From Planctomycetota bacterium (GTDB lineage: Bacteria; Planctomycetota; B15-G4; JADJEK01): a stretch of 64,000 bases of DNA. This document shows, one piece after another, positions 50,567-60,356 of this stretch. Location of the stretch: the NCBI GenBank assembly GCA_016709145.1, contig JADJEK010000002.1, positions 62,001 to 126,000 on the forward strand, in the 5' to 3' direction. The notes under the pieces are model-generated. The model saw only the letters and a list, made by a program, of their open reading frames with translations. It was not told the DNA's origin and did no database searches. Within the stretch, counting starts at the first letter, position 1. Every line of letters begins with the position of its first letter. The position numbers and the translations under genes are program-made.

Positions 50567-51846
50567 GGGACCTCGATCTCGAGTTCGACGTCCTGAGTGC
50601 CACGCCGAACGGTGAGCCGCAGGACACGCGTGTCGACGTCGAGGCTGCGTTCGAGGGCGTCGGAGAACGCGTCGGTGGTCGACACGGCGGCGCCCTCGAC
50701 GCTCACCACGACGTCACCGACGCGCAGGTCGGCGGCGGAGCCCGGCGCGCCGCGGACGACGCGCGAGACGTGGATTCCGAGCTCACCGTCGCGCAACGAG
50801 AAGCCGAACACGTCGAACGGGATTTCGCCGAAGTTCGTCGAGAACCACTGTTCGAGCAAGGGGCGAAGTTCGTCGATCGTGATCAACACGACTTTGCGCC
50901 GGCTGTTCTCGTACTCGTTCGGGTCGCGGTCGGTCGGCCGCTCGAGGCGGCGCTCGGGGTCGGTTGCCCACGCCGGAACCGGCGCCGATTTCGCCGCGAT
51001 GCCGATCACGGCGACCAGTTCGCCCGCGCGATCGAACAGCGGCAGACCGAGTTGGTACCGACCGATGCCGGGCAGCGCGGGGCGTCGGAACGCGTCCTTG
51101 CCGTCGGGGACGTGGATCACGAACGCGTTCAGCGATCCGTCGCGGTACGGATCGGTGAACAGCGTGATGCCGACGTACGACGAAGCGGCGGGGCGATGTC
51201 CATCGGCGATCGCGAGATCGATCTTCCACTCGGCCGGCGCGTCGTCCGGCTCGATCGGCCGGAGCAGCAACATGTTGAGTTCGTCGTCGCGCGCGACGAC
51301 TTCGGCGGGAACAGCTCGATTGTCGCGGGTCAGGACTTCGTAGCGATCGGTCGACAACTCGGAATACGGCGAGCGCGCGACGGGATCCGGCAATTTCGGC
51401 AGTTCGACTTCTGCGATCGACCCCGACACCAGGATCAACGGATCGGAGCGCACGATGATGCCGTTGCCCTGGACGCCATTGATGCGGCGACGGTCGTATT
51501 CGACGCCGTCGACGCGGTTCGAGACCAACTCGTACCACGTCTGGACCCGCACGACGTGCGGAGCGAACTTCGTCAGGTGCGGGCCGATCTCGGCTTCCGC
51601 GACTTTGAGCTTCTGGCGTTGTTCACGCCGCGCGCTGCGTGGGTCTTGCGACGGCGTCGGCAGCGGCGATGGACTCGGTTCGGCTTGTCCCGCGGCGTCG
51701 TTCGACCCGACGGTCGGCTGCGGAGGTGTGGGCGGGACGCTCTGCGCACTCGAACACGACGTCGCGACGAGGCACGCGATCACCAAGTGAGCGAGGCCTG
51801 TGAGGTGTGCGAGGCCTGTGGAGCGCGTCGCTGGAATCATGCGCAT
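50563..51846 (-). CDS. PDZ-domain lipoprotein with a degenerate HtrA-like protease domain
   Basis: 427 residues; the lipoprotein signal ends VATSCSS. A Pro-rich linker (about 35-70) is followed by a beta-barrel-like region (VVRVQTWYELV, NGIIVRSDPLILVSGS, VVARDDELNMLLLRPIE) that looks like the first barrel of trypsin-fold HtrA proteins. No GNSGGP motif and no clear catalytic triad are present, so proteolysis is unlikely. A PDZ domain ends it (LGIHVSRVVRGAPGSAADLR, VGDVVVSVEGAAV). It sits between two exported-protein genes on the same strand, overlapping the SGNH/TPR gene by four bases. Confidence 0.72.
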   Translation of the reverse strand: MRMIPATRSTGLAHLTGLAHLVIACLVATSCSSAQSVPPTPPQPTVGSNDAAGQAEPSPSPLPTPSQDPRSARREQRQKLKVAEAEIGPHLTKFAPHVVRVQTWYELVSNRVDGVEYDRRRINGVQGNGIIVRSDPLILVSGSIAEVELPKLPDPVARSPYSELSTDRYEVLTRDNRAVPAEVVARDDELNMLLLRPIEPDDAPAEWKIDLAIADGHRPAASSYVGITLFTDPYRDGSLNAFVIHVPDGKDAFRRPALPGIGRYQLGLPLFDRAGELVAVIGIAAKSAPVPAWATDPERRLERPTDRDPNEYENSRRKVVLITIDELRPLLEQWFSTNFGEIPFDVFGFSLRDGELGIHVSRVVRGAPGSAADLRVGDVVVSVEGAAVSTTDAFSDALERSLDVDTRVLRLTVRRGTQDVELEIEVP

Positions 51847-51886
51847 GGGGGCGAGTCTCCACGGAACGAGAAGGGCGATGCGACGA

Positions 51887-52639
51887 TCAAAGTCCGGGCT
51901 CCGACGGCAAGACCGTCGTTGCAATCGTCACGGTCGGGATGTCGCGTCGCGGCTTCCATCGCACGTAGCGACCTTCGGAGACGACCACGCCGTTCACGAA
52001 GACTTCATAGCGGCCGGGCAGGCGCATGCCGTCGACGAGTGCGTGGTCGTGGAAAACGGTCTCGACGGCTTCGCGGCCGCTTTCGCCGACGCCGGTCCAG
52101 GTGTTGCCCGCGATCGAGATCAAGTCGAACGTCTCCGCATCGAACGTCAGCACGCGTTCGGAGACGGCGACGCTGCCCACGATCAATTGCACGACGTCGC
52201 GACCGGCACGCGGGGCGGGCTGTTCGACCAACTCGCGCGCGAACGAGGGCTCGCGCAATTCGGCCAGGAACAACAGCGCCTCGTCGAACACGACGTCGCG
52301 AAAGATCTGCACGTCTTCGGCATGCATGCGCGCGCGACCACCGCGTTCCTCTCGGAAGATCTGCTTGCCGTCGGAGACGGTGACCTCGGCGCGGCCGAAT
52401 CCGAACGGCTCGAATTCCTGGCGGAGCAGAGTCGGCCGGCCGTAGACGACGTGCGAGCGGAACGGCATGCCGCGCCAGGTGCCCTCGACGTCGCGCTCCC
52501 AACCGCCGAATCCGACCAGCGGCTCGGCGGGCGCACGTGCAGCGAACGCGCGATCGATCGTGCCGCGCACCGGGTCGTCGCTCGCGCAGCCGCACAGTCC
52601 GATGGCGATGAACAGGAACGCGACGCTGAATCGGCGCAT
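51887..52639 (-). CDS. Outer-membrane-type lipoprotein of unknown function
   Basis: 250 residues; the signal ends in a lipobox (IGLCGCAS). The mature part is beta-rich with repeated strand pairs (EGTWRGMPFRSHVVYGRPT, RAEVTVSDGKQIFREERGG, ERVLTFDAETFDLISIAGN, EVFVNGVVVSEGRYVRW). The layout recalls LolA-like or DUF-type barrels that bind lipids, which is an inference from strand pattern only. It is the first gene of the three-gene exported-protein operon ending at 48437. Confidence 0.65.
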   Translation of the reverse strand: MRRFSVAFLFIAIGLCGCASDDPVRGTIDRAFAARAPAEPLVGFGGWERDVEGTWRGMPFRSHVVYGRPTLLRQEFEPFGFGRAEVTVSDGKQIFREERGGRARMHAEDVQIFRDVVFDEALLFLAELREPSFARELVEQPAPRAGRDVVQLIVGSVAVSERVLTFDAETFDLISIAGNTWTGVGESGREAVETVFHDHALVDGMRLPGRYEVFVNGVVVSEGRYVRWKPRRDIPTVTIATTVLPSEPGL

Positions 52640-52779
52640 GGGGCGGTCTCGTTTCACGGGCCGAACTGCGACGTCGGGCGCTGGGTGAGGCCGAGGCCGA
52701 ACGCGCCGGGCACGGAGCGCCGACGCGGGGGAGTGCACTCGAGCTCGGACCAAAGCCGTCAGACGCTTCCTCGATACGG

Positions 52780-54291
52780 TCAGGACGGAACGAACACGGG
52801 TTTGCCGTGCGGCACGCTCCGGCCGGACAGCACCTCCGCCAGCGCGGTCAGTGAGGCTTCGTCGGAGTCGTAGACGAACACGCACGGCGCCGAAGCAGCG
52901 TACGGCAAGGCGGCTTGGGGACAACCGATCGATGCCAAGACCGCTCGAGTCCCCGTCGTGCGCAGCCAGGTCGAGAGTCTGGTCGCGCGTTCCGGGTCGA
53001 GCAGGACTCGACCCTTCCACGCGCGCACGTCCGAAAAGATCGCGATCAAGCACGGCAACTTGCCGCTCGGCGCAGCCACGCTTCGCACACGGAGCCCGAA
53101 CGCCAACATGCGATCGATCAAGTGGGGCAGGCTCGCCGCCGCGTCGCCGTCGTCGATGCACGCGCATTCGATGTCCTCGTTCCGACGCAGCACGATTCGC
53201 TGCGGCGTCGTGCCGGGCGCGACCGTGACGCTCGCGCGCGCGATCCGCAGCGCCAAGTCCGCCCCGTCCGCCTCGGCGGTTCGGGCTGGCAAACGACGCG
53301 CGGGCACGCGCGCAACCGCGGCGCGAATGCGGGCCGCCGCTTCCAGCAATCGCTCGCGTGGCAGGATGCCGCGTTGCACGGCCAGAAGCATGTTGCGTGC
53401 CGCCCGTGCGGGATCATCGGGCAGCAGTGCGACGTCGGAACCTGCGTTCAGGCAACGCACTGCGGGTTCCGCACCCGGATCGTCGCCGGTCGGCCGTGCG
53501 ATCGCGCCCATGTCGAGTGCGTCCGTGAACACGAGGCCGTCGAAGCCGAGTCGGCGGCGCAGGCGCTCATGGATCACCGCCCTCGACAGCGACGCGGGCG
53601 CATCGGCTTCCGTTTCGATGCTCGGTACGTGGAGGTGGCCGATCATCATCGCGCCGACGCCGGCCGCGATCGTGGCCGCGAACGGGACTTCTTCGAACGC
53701 CGCGAGTTCCGGCTCGGACCGACGCAAGACCGGCAACTCCAGGTGCGAGTCCTCGGTGGTCGCACCGTGTCCCGGGTAGTGCTTTCCGGTCGCGATCGCT
53801 CCGGTCGACTGGCAACCGCGGATCCACGCGTTCGCCATGCGTGCGACGGTGGCGGGATCGGCCGCGAACGCGCGCGTCGCGACGATCGGATTGCGCGGCT
53901 CGTTGGCGACGTCGAGCACGGGCGCGAACACGAACTGGACGCCGGCCGTGAGCGCCTCGAGCCCGGTGTTGCGCCCGGCTTCGAACGCCAGGGCTTCGTC
54001 GTCCGCGGCGCCGAGCGCGAGCGCGGGCGGGAGGCGCGTCATGCCGTCGATCTGTTGCCCGGCCCCGCGTTCGAAGTCGGAACAGATGTACGGCCAGCCA
54101 GTCTCGCCGCGCGCTCGCCGCAGATCGCTCAAGCCGTCGAGCGCGGCAGGCAAGGTGGCGCGGAACACGCAGAATCCGCCCGGGTGCAGCAACGGGCCGC
54201 CGTCCGCGAGATCGAGACCATCGCGTCCGAGCGGCCAGCGCGGACACAGGACGACTCCGATCGCAGCTCTCACGTCCGGATCGACACCCAT
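52780..54291 (-). CDS. Glycoside hydrolase family 3, beta-N-acetylhexosaminidase (NagZ-like)
   Basis: 503 residues. The GH3 core is plain: CSDFERGAGQQIDGMTRLP, FAPVLDVANEPRNPIV, the KHYPGHG motif followed by TTEDSH that is diagnostic for NagZ-type GH3 (the His acts in the general acid/base pair), and the nucleophile Asp in VFTDALDMGAIA. NagZ removes GlcNAc from peptidoglycan turnover products. The C-terminal 170 residues are an extra domain not in minimal NagZ. No signal peptide, so probably cytoplasmic. The start has GGGAG upstream. Confidence 0.88.
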   Translation of the reverse strand: MGVDPDVRAAIGVVLCPRWPLGRDGLDLADGGPLLHPGGFCVFRATLPAALDGLSDLRRARGETGWPYICSDFERGAGQQIDGMTRLPPALALGAADDEALAFEAGRNTGLEALTAGVQFVFAPVLDVANEPRNPIVATRAFAADPATVARMANAWIRGCQSTGAIATGKHYPGHGATTEDSHLELPVLRRSEPELAAFEEVPFAATIAAGVGAMMIGHLHVPSIETEADAPASLSRAVIHERLRRRLGFDGLVFTDALDMGAIARPTGDDPGAEPAVRCLNAGSDVALLPDDPARAARNMLLAVQRGILPRERLLEAAARIRAAVARVPARRLPARTAEADGADLALRIARASVTVAPGTTPQRIVLRRNEDIECACIDDGDAAASLPHLIDRMLAFGLRVRSVAAPSGKLPCLIAIFSDVRAWKGRVLLDPERATRLSTWLRTTGTRAVLASIGCPQAALPYAASAPCVFVYDSDEASLTALAEVLSGRSVPHGKPVFVPS

Positions 54292-54312
54292 GTGCGGACT
54301 CCCGGAATCCGG

Positions 54313-55545
54313 TCAGACTGCCGCGGTGACGCCCTTCGTCGTGCGGGTGGCGGGCTGGCCGACCGTGCGGTCGAACGCCTTCACCAGTTCCGAGTTCAGC
54401 GAATGTGCACGCGCGACGGCTTCGGCGCGCGGGAGGCGGTCACGGCCGGTCGGCTTCTTGGCGAACTCGGCCGCGCGCTCGAGCGCTTTCACGGCTTCGG
54501 CCGGAGCGCCCTCGCCCAGCACTTTCGCCACGCGTTCGTGGGCGTGCGCCAGGCCGTCGAACAACTCCAAGCCGATCGTTCCCTCGCCGGCCTTGGTGTC
54601 GTGCAGCAGCGATGCAGTCAGCGCGATGGCGCAGGACAACTGCTGGCGCAAGCGCTCGCACTTGGTCGTGCCGTCCTGGAACGCGGCGCGATAGAGCCGA
54701 CGCAGCCAGAGACCGCGCCCGATGACCGGGTCGATCGCGTCGGCCGCGTAGTTCGCGTCGATCAACGTGCGCCCGTGGGGCGCGAGACTGCGAGCCGCGA
54801 GCGCGTCGGCCGCCACCAAGCGCATGAGGTCGAGGGGGTAGCCCTCGGCCTTGACGTCGAATGCCGGCGCCGTGTCACCACCGAACGTCGCGACGCGCGC
54901 GCCGTGCGTGAGGATCTCCGTGACGAACTTGTCGACTGCGCCCATGCGGCCCTGCGTCGGCTGCGCGAGCTTGACGTCGTTGCGCGACTTCAAGTGATCG
55001 CCGAGGCGGCTCAGCGCCGCTTCGGGGTCCGCGCCGCTCTCGATGCCGACCAAGTTGATGCCGAGCACCGCGGCGTCGCCACGGAACAGACCGGCTTCGC
55101 GAGCCAGGTTGGTCGCCGGGTCGGCGCTCCAGAACGTCGTGCGAGCATCCGTGCGCGGGATCGGTGCGAACGGCGGCGTGATGAACGCGAGCTTCCACAG
55201 GTCGACGTTCATGCGGACGTCGTCGGAGATCTCGACCAAGGACAGCAGCTTCTGTTCGCAACCGAGTCCGGACGTCGGCACCGGCAAGATCTTCCCGCGC
55301 GACAGTCCGTCGGTCAGGGCCTTCTTCTCGGCGGGATCGGACAGGGCGCGCAACAGGCGCTCGTTGGTGAGGCTCAGGTAGATCGGGGTCCCGAGGCTGT
55401 TGGCGAGGCGCAGCACGGCCGGCAACGAGCGCCGGGCGGGCAGGGCTTCCGCCGCCGTCTTGTCGAGCGCCTTGCGCGCCGACCGCAGGATCGGTCCGTC
55501 GGTCTCGTAGCCGTGGAAGTAGAGGGAGAGCAGAGGCTTCGCCAT
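54313..55545 (-). CDS. Unknown conserved-looking protein, 410 residues
   Basis: It starts MAKPLLSLYFHGYETDGPI with GGAG eight bases upstream. Alpha/beta composition with several hydrophobic strands (LLSLYFHG, AAVLGINLVGIE, ARVATFGGD) and a helical C-terminal half. No signal peptide, membrane segment or motif I recognise. It ends 21 bases before the NagZ-like gene, so the two are likely co-transcribed. A role linked to cell-wall sugar metabolism would be a guess. Confidence 0.6.
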   Translation of the reverse strand: MAKPLLSLYFHGYETDGPILRSARKALDKTAAEALPARRSLPAVLRLANSLGTPIYLSLTNERLLRALSDPAEKKALTDGLSRGKILPVPTSGLGCEQKLLSLVEISDDVRMNVDLWKLAFITPPFAPIPRTDARTTFWSADPATNLAREAGLFRGDAAVLGINLVGIESGADPEAALSRLGDHLKSRNDVKLAQPTQGRMGAVDKFVTEILTHGARVATFGGDTAPAFDVKAEGYPLDLMRLVAADALAARSLAPHGRTLIDANYAADAIDPVIGRGLWLRRLYRAAFQDGTTKCERLRQQLSCAIALTASLLHDTKAGEGTIGLELFDGLAHAHERVAKVLGEGAPAEAVKALERAAEFAKKPTGRDRLPRAEAVARAHSLNSELVKAFDRTVGQPATRTTKGVTAAV

Positions 55546-55949
55546 GGTGTGGATCTCCTCGGGGCGTCCGGGCTCAGTTCCGCGGTCGCCCCGCGCGCAG
55601 CTGCGATGCACGCGGGGAAACGTCCGACACCGCACCGGCGGTGCGGACCGAAGGACGAAGAGCGTTGGAACGACTTCTTTGCATGGGTTCTCGCGTGCGG
55701 CGCGAGAACTCGACAGTTTCCACGAGCCAGGGGTCGACCACAACCGAAAACTCGACGCCGTGATGGAGAGTGTCGACGGCCGTCGCTCTCCCGGCGCTGA
55801 CGCGGGAGTCGTCGGGGCTGCGGGTCGGCGACGCCGTCTTGCATGGCGCACGACTGCGGCGTCGCGCCCCGCTTTGGCCGAGCCGTGCTACAAGCTGCGG
55901 CGAGGCGGCGCACCGTGCGCCCCCGCGCCCGCCTTCCCGAGACCGATTC
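55546..55949. other. Divergent intergenic region, 404 bases
   Basis: It lies between the divergent genes at 54313-55545 and 55950-57959. Two small perfect hairpins are present: CCGCACC-ggc-GGTGCGG (55630-55646) and TTCTCGCG-tgcgg-CGCGAGAA (55688-55708), possible operators or RNA structures. No convincing -35/-10 pair was found. Confidence 0.4.
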
Positions 55950-57959
55950 ATGAACCGACTCGAGCACGAGACCAGCCCCTACTTGCTCCAGCACAAGGAC
56001 AACCCGGTCGACTGGTACCCCTGGGGCCCCGAGGCGTTCGCCAAAGCCGCCGCCGAGGACAAGCCGATCTTCCTGTCGATCGGCTACTCGTCGTGCCATT
56101 GGTGCCACGTCATGGCCCACGAGTCGTTCGAGAACGACGCGATCGCCGCCGTCCTGAACCGCCACTTCGTCTCGATCAAGGTCGATCGCGAAGAGCGTCC
56201 CGACGTCGACGAGATGTACATGAAGGCCGTGATCACGCTGACCGGCCAGGGCGGCTGGCCGCTGTCGGTGTTCCTCACTCCGGATCGCAAGCCGTTCTAC
56301 GGCGGCACGTACTTCCCGCCGGTCGACCGCTGGGGACGGCCTGGGTTCACGTCGGTGCTGACTTCGATCGAGCGCATCTGGCGCGACCAGCGCACGCGGG
56401 CGGTCGAGAGCGCGGACGAACTGCTCGCCCACGTCCAAGCCGAGGCCGCGCCGGCGGCCGGCACGCGTGCCGACCTCGATCCCGGCTTGCTCGATGGCGC
56501 GGTCGCGGCGCTCGACGCATCGTTCGATGCCGTCGACGGCGGCTTCGGCAGTGCGCCCAAATTCCCGCACGCGATGGACCTCGCGTTGTTGCTGCGCCTG
56601 GAAGCCCGCAGGCCGGCGGCGCGCGTGCGCACGATCGTCACGCACACGCTTCGGGCCATGGCCTACGGCGGCATCTACGACCAACTCGGCGGTGGCTTCC
56701 ACCGCTACTCGACCGACGACCATTGGCTGGTCCCGCACTTCGAGAAGATGCTCTACGACAACGCATTGCTCGCGCCGGTCTACGCCGAGGCGTACCAAGT
56801 CAGCGGCGATCCGCTGTTCGCGCGCATCGCGCGCGAGACGCTCGAGTGGGCCTTGCGCGAGATGCGCGACGCGAAGGGCGCGTTCCACTGCGCGCAGGAC
56901 GCCGACTCCGAGGGCGAGGAGGGCAAGTTCTTCGCGTGGACGCGCGCGCAGTTCGACGTCGTGCTCGGGAAGGCCGACGCCGAAAAGACCGCGCGGTTGT
57001 TCGGTCTCGATCGTGGCGCCAACTTCGAGCACGGCACGAACGTGTTGCATCAGACCGGCAGCGAAGCCGATCGCGCTGCGTGCGCCGAGGCGATCCAGGC
57101 GCTCGAGCGGGCACGTGCCAAGCGCGTGCGCCCGGGCCAGGACGACAAGATCCTGGTCGAGTGGAACGGGCTCATGATCTCGGCGTTCGCGCGGGCCGGC
57201 GCGGTACTCGGCGAAGTGCGCTACGTCGACGCGGCGATCGAGGCAGCCACGTTCGTGCTCGACACGTTCGGCTACGAAGGTGCGGGCGAGCTGCGCCTGC
57301 TTCGCACGTACCGCGCCGGCAAGGCGCGCGTCGGCGGGTTCCTGTCGGACTACGCCAACCTCGTCGAAGCGCTGCTCGACTTGGCCGCGGTGTCGGACGA
57401 TCCGCGCTGGTTGAACGCCGCGCGACGTCTGCTCGCCACCGTCACCGCTCGCTTCGCCGATCCAGCCGGCGGCTACCACCTGGTTGCCTCCGACCAGGAG
57501 CAAATGCCGGCGCGGTCGAAGGACCCGTACGACAACGCGGTGCCGTCGGGGAACTCGACGATGGCCGCGAACCTCGTGCGCTTGTACGCGCTGACCGGCG
57601 ATGCCGCGCTGCTCGACGCCGCGTGGGCGACCGTGGCCAGCGTCGCGCCGTTGCTGCGGCAAACGCCGCATGGATTCGGACGCATGCTGCAGGCGCTCGA
57701 TCTGCTGGTCGAGCCGCCGACGACGGTCGTGATCGCCGGGGAGCGCGGCGCGGACGACCTTGCGGCGACCGTCCTTCGCACGTTCCGACCCGGAGTGTTC
57801 GTCGTGCGCGTCGGCCCGGTCGCGGCGGCGCTGCCCGGTCTCGACGAGAAGGTCCCGATCGACGGGGCAGCGGCGGCGTACGTCTGCGTCGGTTCGGCGT
57901 GCCGAGCGCCGGTGACGACGGTGGCCGCGCTCGACGCCCTGCTCGAGAAAGCACGCTGA
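55950..57959 (+). CDS. DUF255 thioredoxin-like / AGE-fold protein (YyaL/SSP411 family)
   Basis: 669 residues starting MNRLEHETSPYLLQHKDNP, the strongly conserved family opening. A thioredoxin-like domain (35-165) carries GYSSCHWCHVM, where the redox motif is CxxC (CHWC), and GQGGWPLSVFLTPDRKPFYG with GTYFPP. The rest is an (alpha/alpha)6-type barrel (YDQLGGGFHRYSTDDHWLVP, HFEKMLYDNALL, AQDADSEGEEGKFFAW). The family is widespread and still without a proven reaction. Its stop overlaps the next ATG (TGATG). Confidence 0.93.
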   Translation: MNRLEHETSPYLLQHKDNPVDWYPWGPEAFAKAAAEDKPIFLSIGYSSCHWCHVMAHESFENDAIAAVLNRHFVSIKVDREERPDVDEMYMKAVITLTGQGGWPLSVFLTPDRKPFYGGTYFPPVDRWGRPGFTSVLTSIERIWRDQRTRAVESADELLAHVQAEAAPAAGTRADLDPGLLDGAVAALDASFDAVDGGFGSAPKFPHAMDLALLLRLEARRPAARVRTIVTHTLRAMAYGGIYDQLGGGFHRYSTDDHWLVPHFEKMLYDNALLAPVYAEAYQVSGDPLFARIARETLEWALREMRDAKGAFHCAQDADSEGEEGKFFAWTRAQFDVVLGKADAEKTARLFGLDRGANFEHGTNVLHQTGSEADRAACAEAIQALERARAKRVRPGQDDKILVEWNGLMISAFARAGAVLGEVRYVDAAIEAATFVLDTFGYEGAGELRLLRTYRAGKARVGGFLSDYANLVEALLDLAAVSDDPRWLNAARRLLATVTARFADPAGGYHLVASDQEQMPARSKDPYDNAVPSGNSTMAANLVRLYALTGDAALLDAAWATVASVAPLLRQTPHGFGRMLQALDLLVEPPTTVVIAGERGADDLAATVLRTFRPGVFVVRVGPVAAALPGLDEKVPIDGAAAAYVCVGSACRAPVTTVAALDALLEKAR

Positions 57960-59140
57960 TGGAGCGCGAGGACGACGTCGCCGAACGGCATCACCTCACG
58001 TACAGCATGAACGTCCACGCGACCGAGTCGGTCGAGGCGCTCGTGCATGCGCTCGACACGATCACTGGACCGGTGGCGCGTGCGGTGAACGCCGAGCGCG
58101 CGATGGGGGCCGGCATGTGGTTGCCGGCGCCGCTCGCGAACGAGTTGCGTCACGATCCGCGGGCGCTCATGGAGGTCCGCCGCGCGCTCGCTCGCAATGG
58201 GCTGTTCGCGCTGACGCTGAACGCTTTTCCGTACCGCGGGTTCCACGACGCGCGCGTCAAGGAGCGCGTGTTCGCGCCGGCCTGGGACGATCGCGCCCGA
58301 GTCTCGTACACGCTCGACTGTGCGGCCGTGCTGGCCGAGCTGTTGCCGCTCGGCGTGGTCGGCTCGATCTCGACCGTACCGATCGGATTGGCGAGTGCGT
58401 TGAGCCAGACGGCGCGCTTCGCCGCGTTGTCGAACGTGCGCGCGGCCGCCGAAGGGCTGGTCGAACTCGAGCGTGTGAGCGGTCGCCGCATCGTGCTCGC
58501 GCTCGAGCCCGAACCTTGCGGTGAACTCCAGACCGTCGACGATGCGATCGCGTGGATCGAACGGCTGTTACCCGATCGCGACGATCCTCTGCGCGCGGTC
58601 CTCGGTGTCTGCCTCGACGCGTGTCACGAAGCGGTGGCCGGTACCGACGCCGCGGCCGCGCTCGCGCGCCTGCTCGACCGTGGAATCACGCTCGGCAAGA
58701 TCCAGGTGACGTCGGCCCTCGAAGTCGAGGCGCCTGGCAGCAACGCGGCCGGACTCGAGCGGTTGCGCGGATTCATCGAGCCGCGCTACTTCCACCAGAC
58801 CAGCGTGCGCGCGGCGGACGGCACGATGCGCATGTTCCCGGACCTCGAGGTGTTCTTCGCGGCATGGGATGCGGGCGACGTTCCACGCGCCGCCTCGCGC
58901 GTGCGATCGCATTTCCACGTGCCCGTGTTCGCCGCGCCACGTGGCGGCATGACGACGACGCGGCGTGAGACGGAGGCGTTGCTGGCCGCGGTCGCTCGCG
59001 CGGGCATCCGCACGACGCTCGAGGTCGAGACCTATACGTTCGACGTCGTTCCGGCCGACGAGCGCGCGGAACTCGGCGCCACGACGCTGGCGCAATTGAT
59101 CGAGCGCGAACTCCGTTGGACCGGCGAGGCGCTGCGATGA
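57959..59140 (+). CDS. eboE: EboE-type metabolite traffic protein (xylose-isomerase-like TIM barrel)
   Basis: 393 residues. Sequence features match EboE: an opening LTYSMNVHATES, FALTLNAFPYRGFHDARVKE, GSISTVPIG, IVLALEPEPCGEL, GVCLDACHEAV, and a C-terminal HFHVPVF. The fold is an AP-endonuclease/xylose-isomerase TIM barrel with Glu, His and Asp metal ligands. In ebo clusters the product helps move a precursor to the periplasm; the other ebo genes are not in this window. It is translationally coupled to the DUF255 gene. Confidence 0.83.
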   Translation: MEREDDVAERHHLTYSMNVHATESVEALVHALDTITGPVARAVNAERAMGAGMWLPAPLANELRHDPRALMEVRRALARNGLFALTLNAFPYRGFHDARVKERVFAPAWDDRARVSYTLDCAAVLAELLPLGVVGSISTVPIGLASALSQTARFAALSNVRAAAEGLVELERVSGRRIVLALEPEPCGELQTVDDAIAWIERLLPDRDDPLRAVLGVCLDACHEAVAGTDAAAALARLLDRGITLGKIQVTSALEVEAPGSNAAGLERLRGFIEPRYFHQTSVRAADGTMRMFPDLEVFFAAWDAGDVPRAASRVRSHFHVPVFAAPRGGMTTTRRETEALLAAVARAGIRTTLEVETYTFDVVPADERAELGATTLAQLIERELRWTGEALR

Positions 59141-59162
59141 GCGACCGCCACCGAGTCGGCGG

Positions 59163-60287
59163 TCAACGCGCGCGCACGTCCAGCACGGAACGATAGACGG
59201 CTTCGGTGTGCGCGACGCGCACGTCGGGATGCATCAACGACAGCACGAGCTCGCGACCCGCGCGCGCCATCGTCGCCGCTCGATCGCGATCCTGAACGAG
59301 CTGCGCGATCGCGTCTGCCATCGCACCGGGATCGCGCGGCGGGACCAGCAAGCCGGTCACGCCCGGACGCACGAGTTCGGGATTGCCGTCGACCGCGGTC
59401 GCGACCACGGGTCGTCCCATCGCGAGGGCTTCACGGAGCACGCCGGTCAAGCCTTCCGAATCGGTCGACGAGTTCACGACGACGTCGGCCGCTGCGTAGA
59501 GGTCTTGGACGTCGCGCCGGAAACCGAGCAGGCGCAAGCGATCGCCGAGTCCGAGCTCGGCCGCGAGCTCTTCGCAGCGCTTGCGCAGCTTGCCCTTGCC
59601 GACCAGCACACCGACGACGTCGGGCTCGAGTTTGGTCAGCGCGTGGATCGTGCGCACGAACGTGCGTGGTGCCTTCTTGCGGTTCAGGTGTCCGACTTGG
59701 ACGACGAGCGCCGTCGCTGCGTCGAGTCCGAGTTCGGTGCGCACGCGCTCGCGGTCACCGGCCGTCGGCGTGAACCGTTCGACGTCGAACGAGCCGTAGA
59801 CGACTTCGATCTTGCGCGCGTCGACGCCGAAGTCGATCAGCGCGTCCTTCACGGCCTGCGCCACCGCGACGATCCGATGCACGCGCGGGGATCGATGGAC
59901 CATGCGTACGAGCGGACTCGTGAACGCGTGCGTCGTGCCGCGCTGGGACACGAACGCCGGGAGGTCCATGCCGGTCGACGCGAACCACGTGAACAGCAGC
60001 GCCGTGTCTCGATGCGCGTGGATCACGTCGGGCCGCAGCGCGCGCAGGAACCGCCGGAACCGCAGCAGCTCGGTGGCCTTGCCCATCGCGAACGGTTCGG
60101 GTGCGAGGCCGGCGGCGAGGAACGGTTCGAAGCTCACGTGCGGCTTTGCGTCGCGGGCCGCGTTGACGACGACGCAGACGTCGTGGCCCGTTTCGCGTTG
60201 GGCGCGCGCGAGCCACAGGGCTTGGAAAGCCCCGCCTCGCGTGACTTCGCCGTGCGACAACACGTGCAGGATCCGGAGCGCAGTCAT
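59163..60287 (-). CDS. Family 4 glycosyltransferase
   Basis: 374 residues from MTALRILHVLSHGEVTRGG (an in-frame ATG 12 bases earlier is also possible). GT-B fold with retaining GT4 signatures: the Gly-rich N-terminal loop, a mid region PDVIHAHRDTALLF, VVYGSFDVERFTP, VQVGHLNRKKAP, and the nucleotide-sugar site ADVVVNSSTDSEGLTGVLREA, where the EGLT...LREA segment is the E-x7-E motif. It probably adds a sugar to lipopolysaccharide or another surface glycan. It converges with the eboE gene and faces the sulfatase-fold gene. Confidence 0.9.
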   Translation of the reverse strand: MTALRILHVLSHGEVTRGGAFQALWLARAQRETGHDVCVVVNAARDAKPHVSFEPFLAAGLAPEPFAMGKATELLRFRRFLRALRPDVIHAHRDTALLFTWFASTGMDLPAFVSQRGTTHAFTSPLVRMVHRSPRVHRIVAVAQAVKDALIDFGVDARKIEVVYGSFDVERFTPTAGDRERVRTELGLDAATALVVQVGHLNRKKAPRTFVRTIHALTKLEPDVVGVLVGKGKLRKRCEELAAELGLGDRLRLLGFRRDVQDLYAAADVVVNSSTDSEGLTGVLREALAMGRPVVATAVDGNPELVRPGVTGLLVPPRDPGAMADAIAQLVQDRDRAATMARAGRELVLSLMHPDVRVAHTEAVYRSVLDVRAR

Positions 60288-60356
60288 GACGCGCACCATA
60301 CCGACCGCGCGTCCTGCCGCTAATCTGTGCGGCTCGACACTTGGTGGAGGTCGGAC

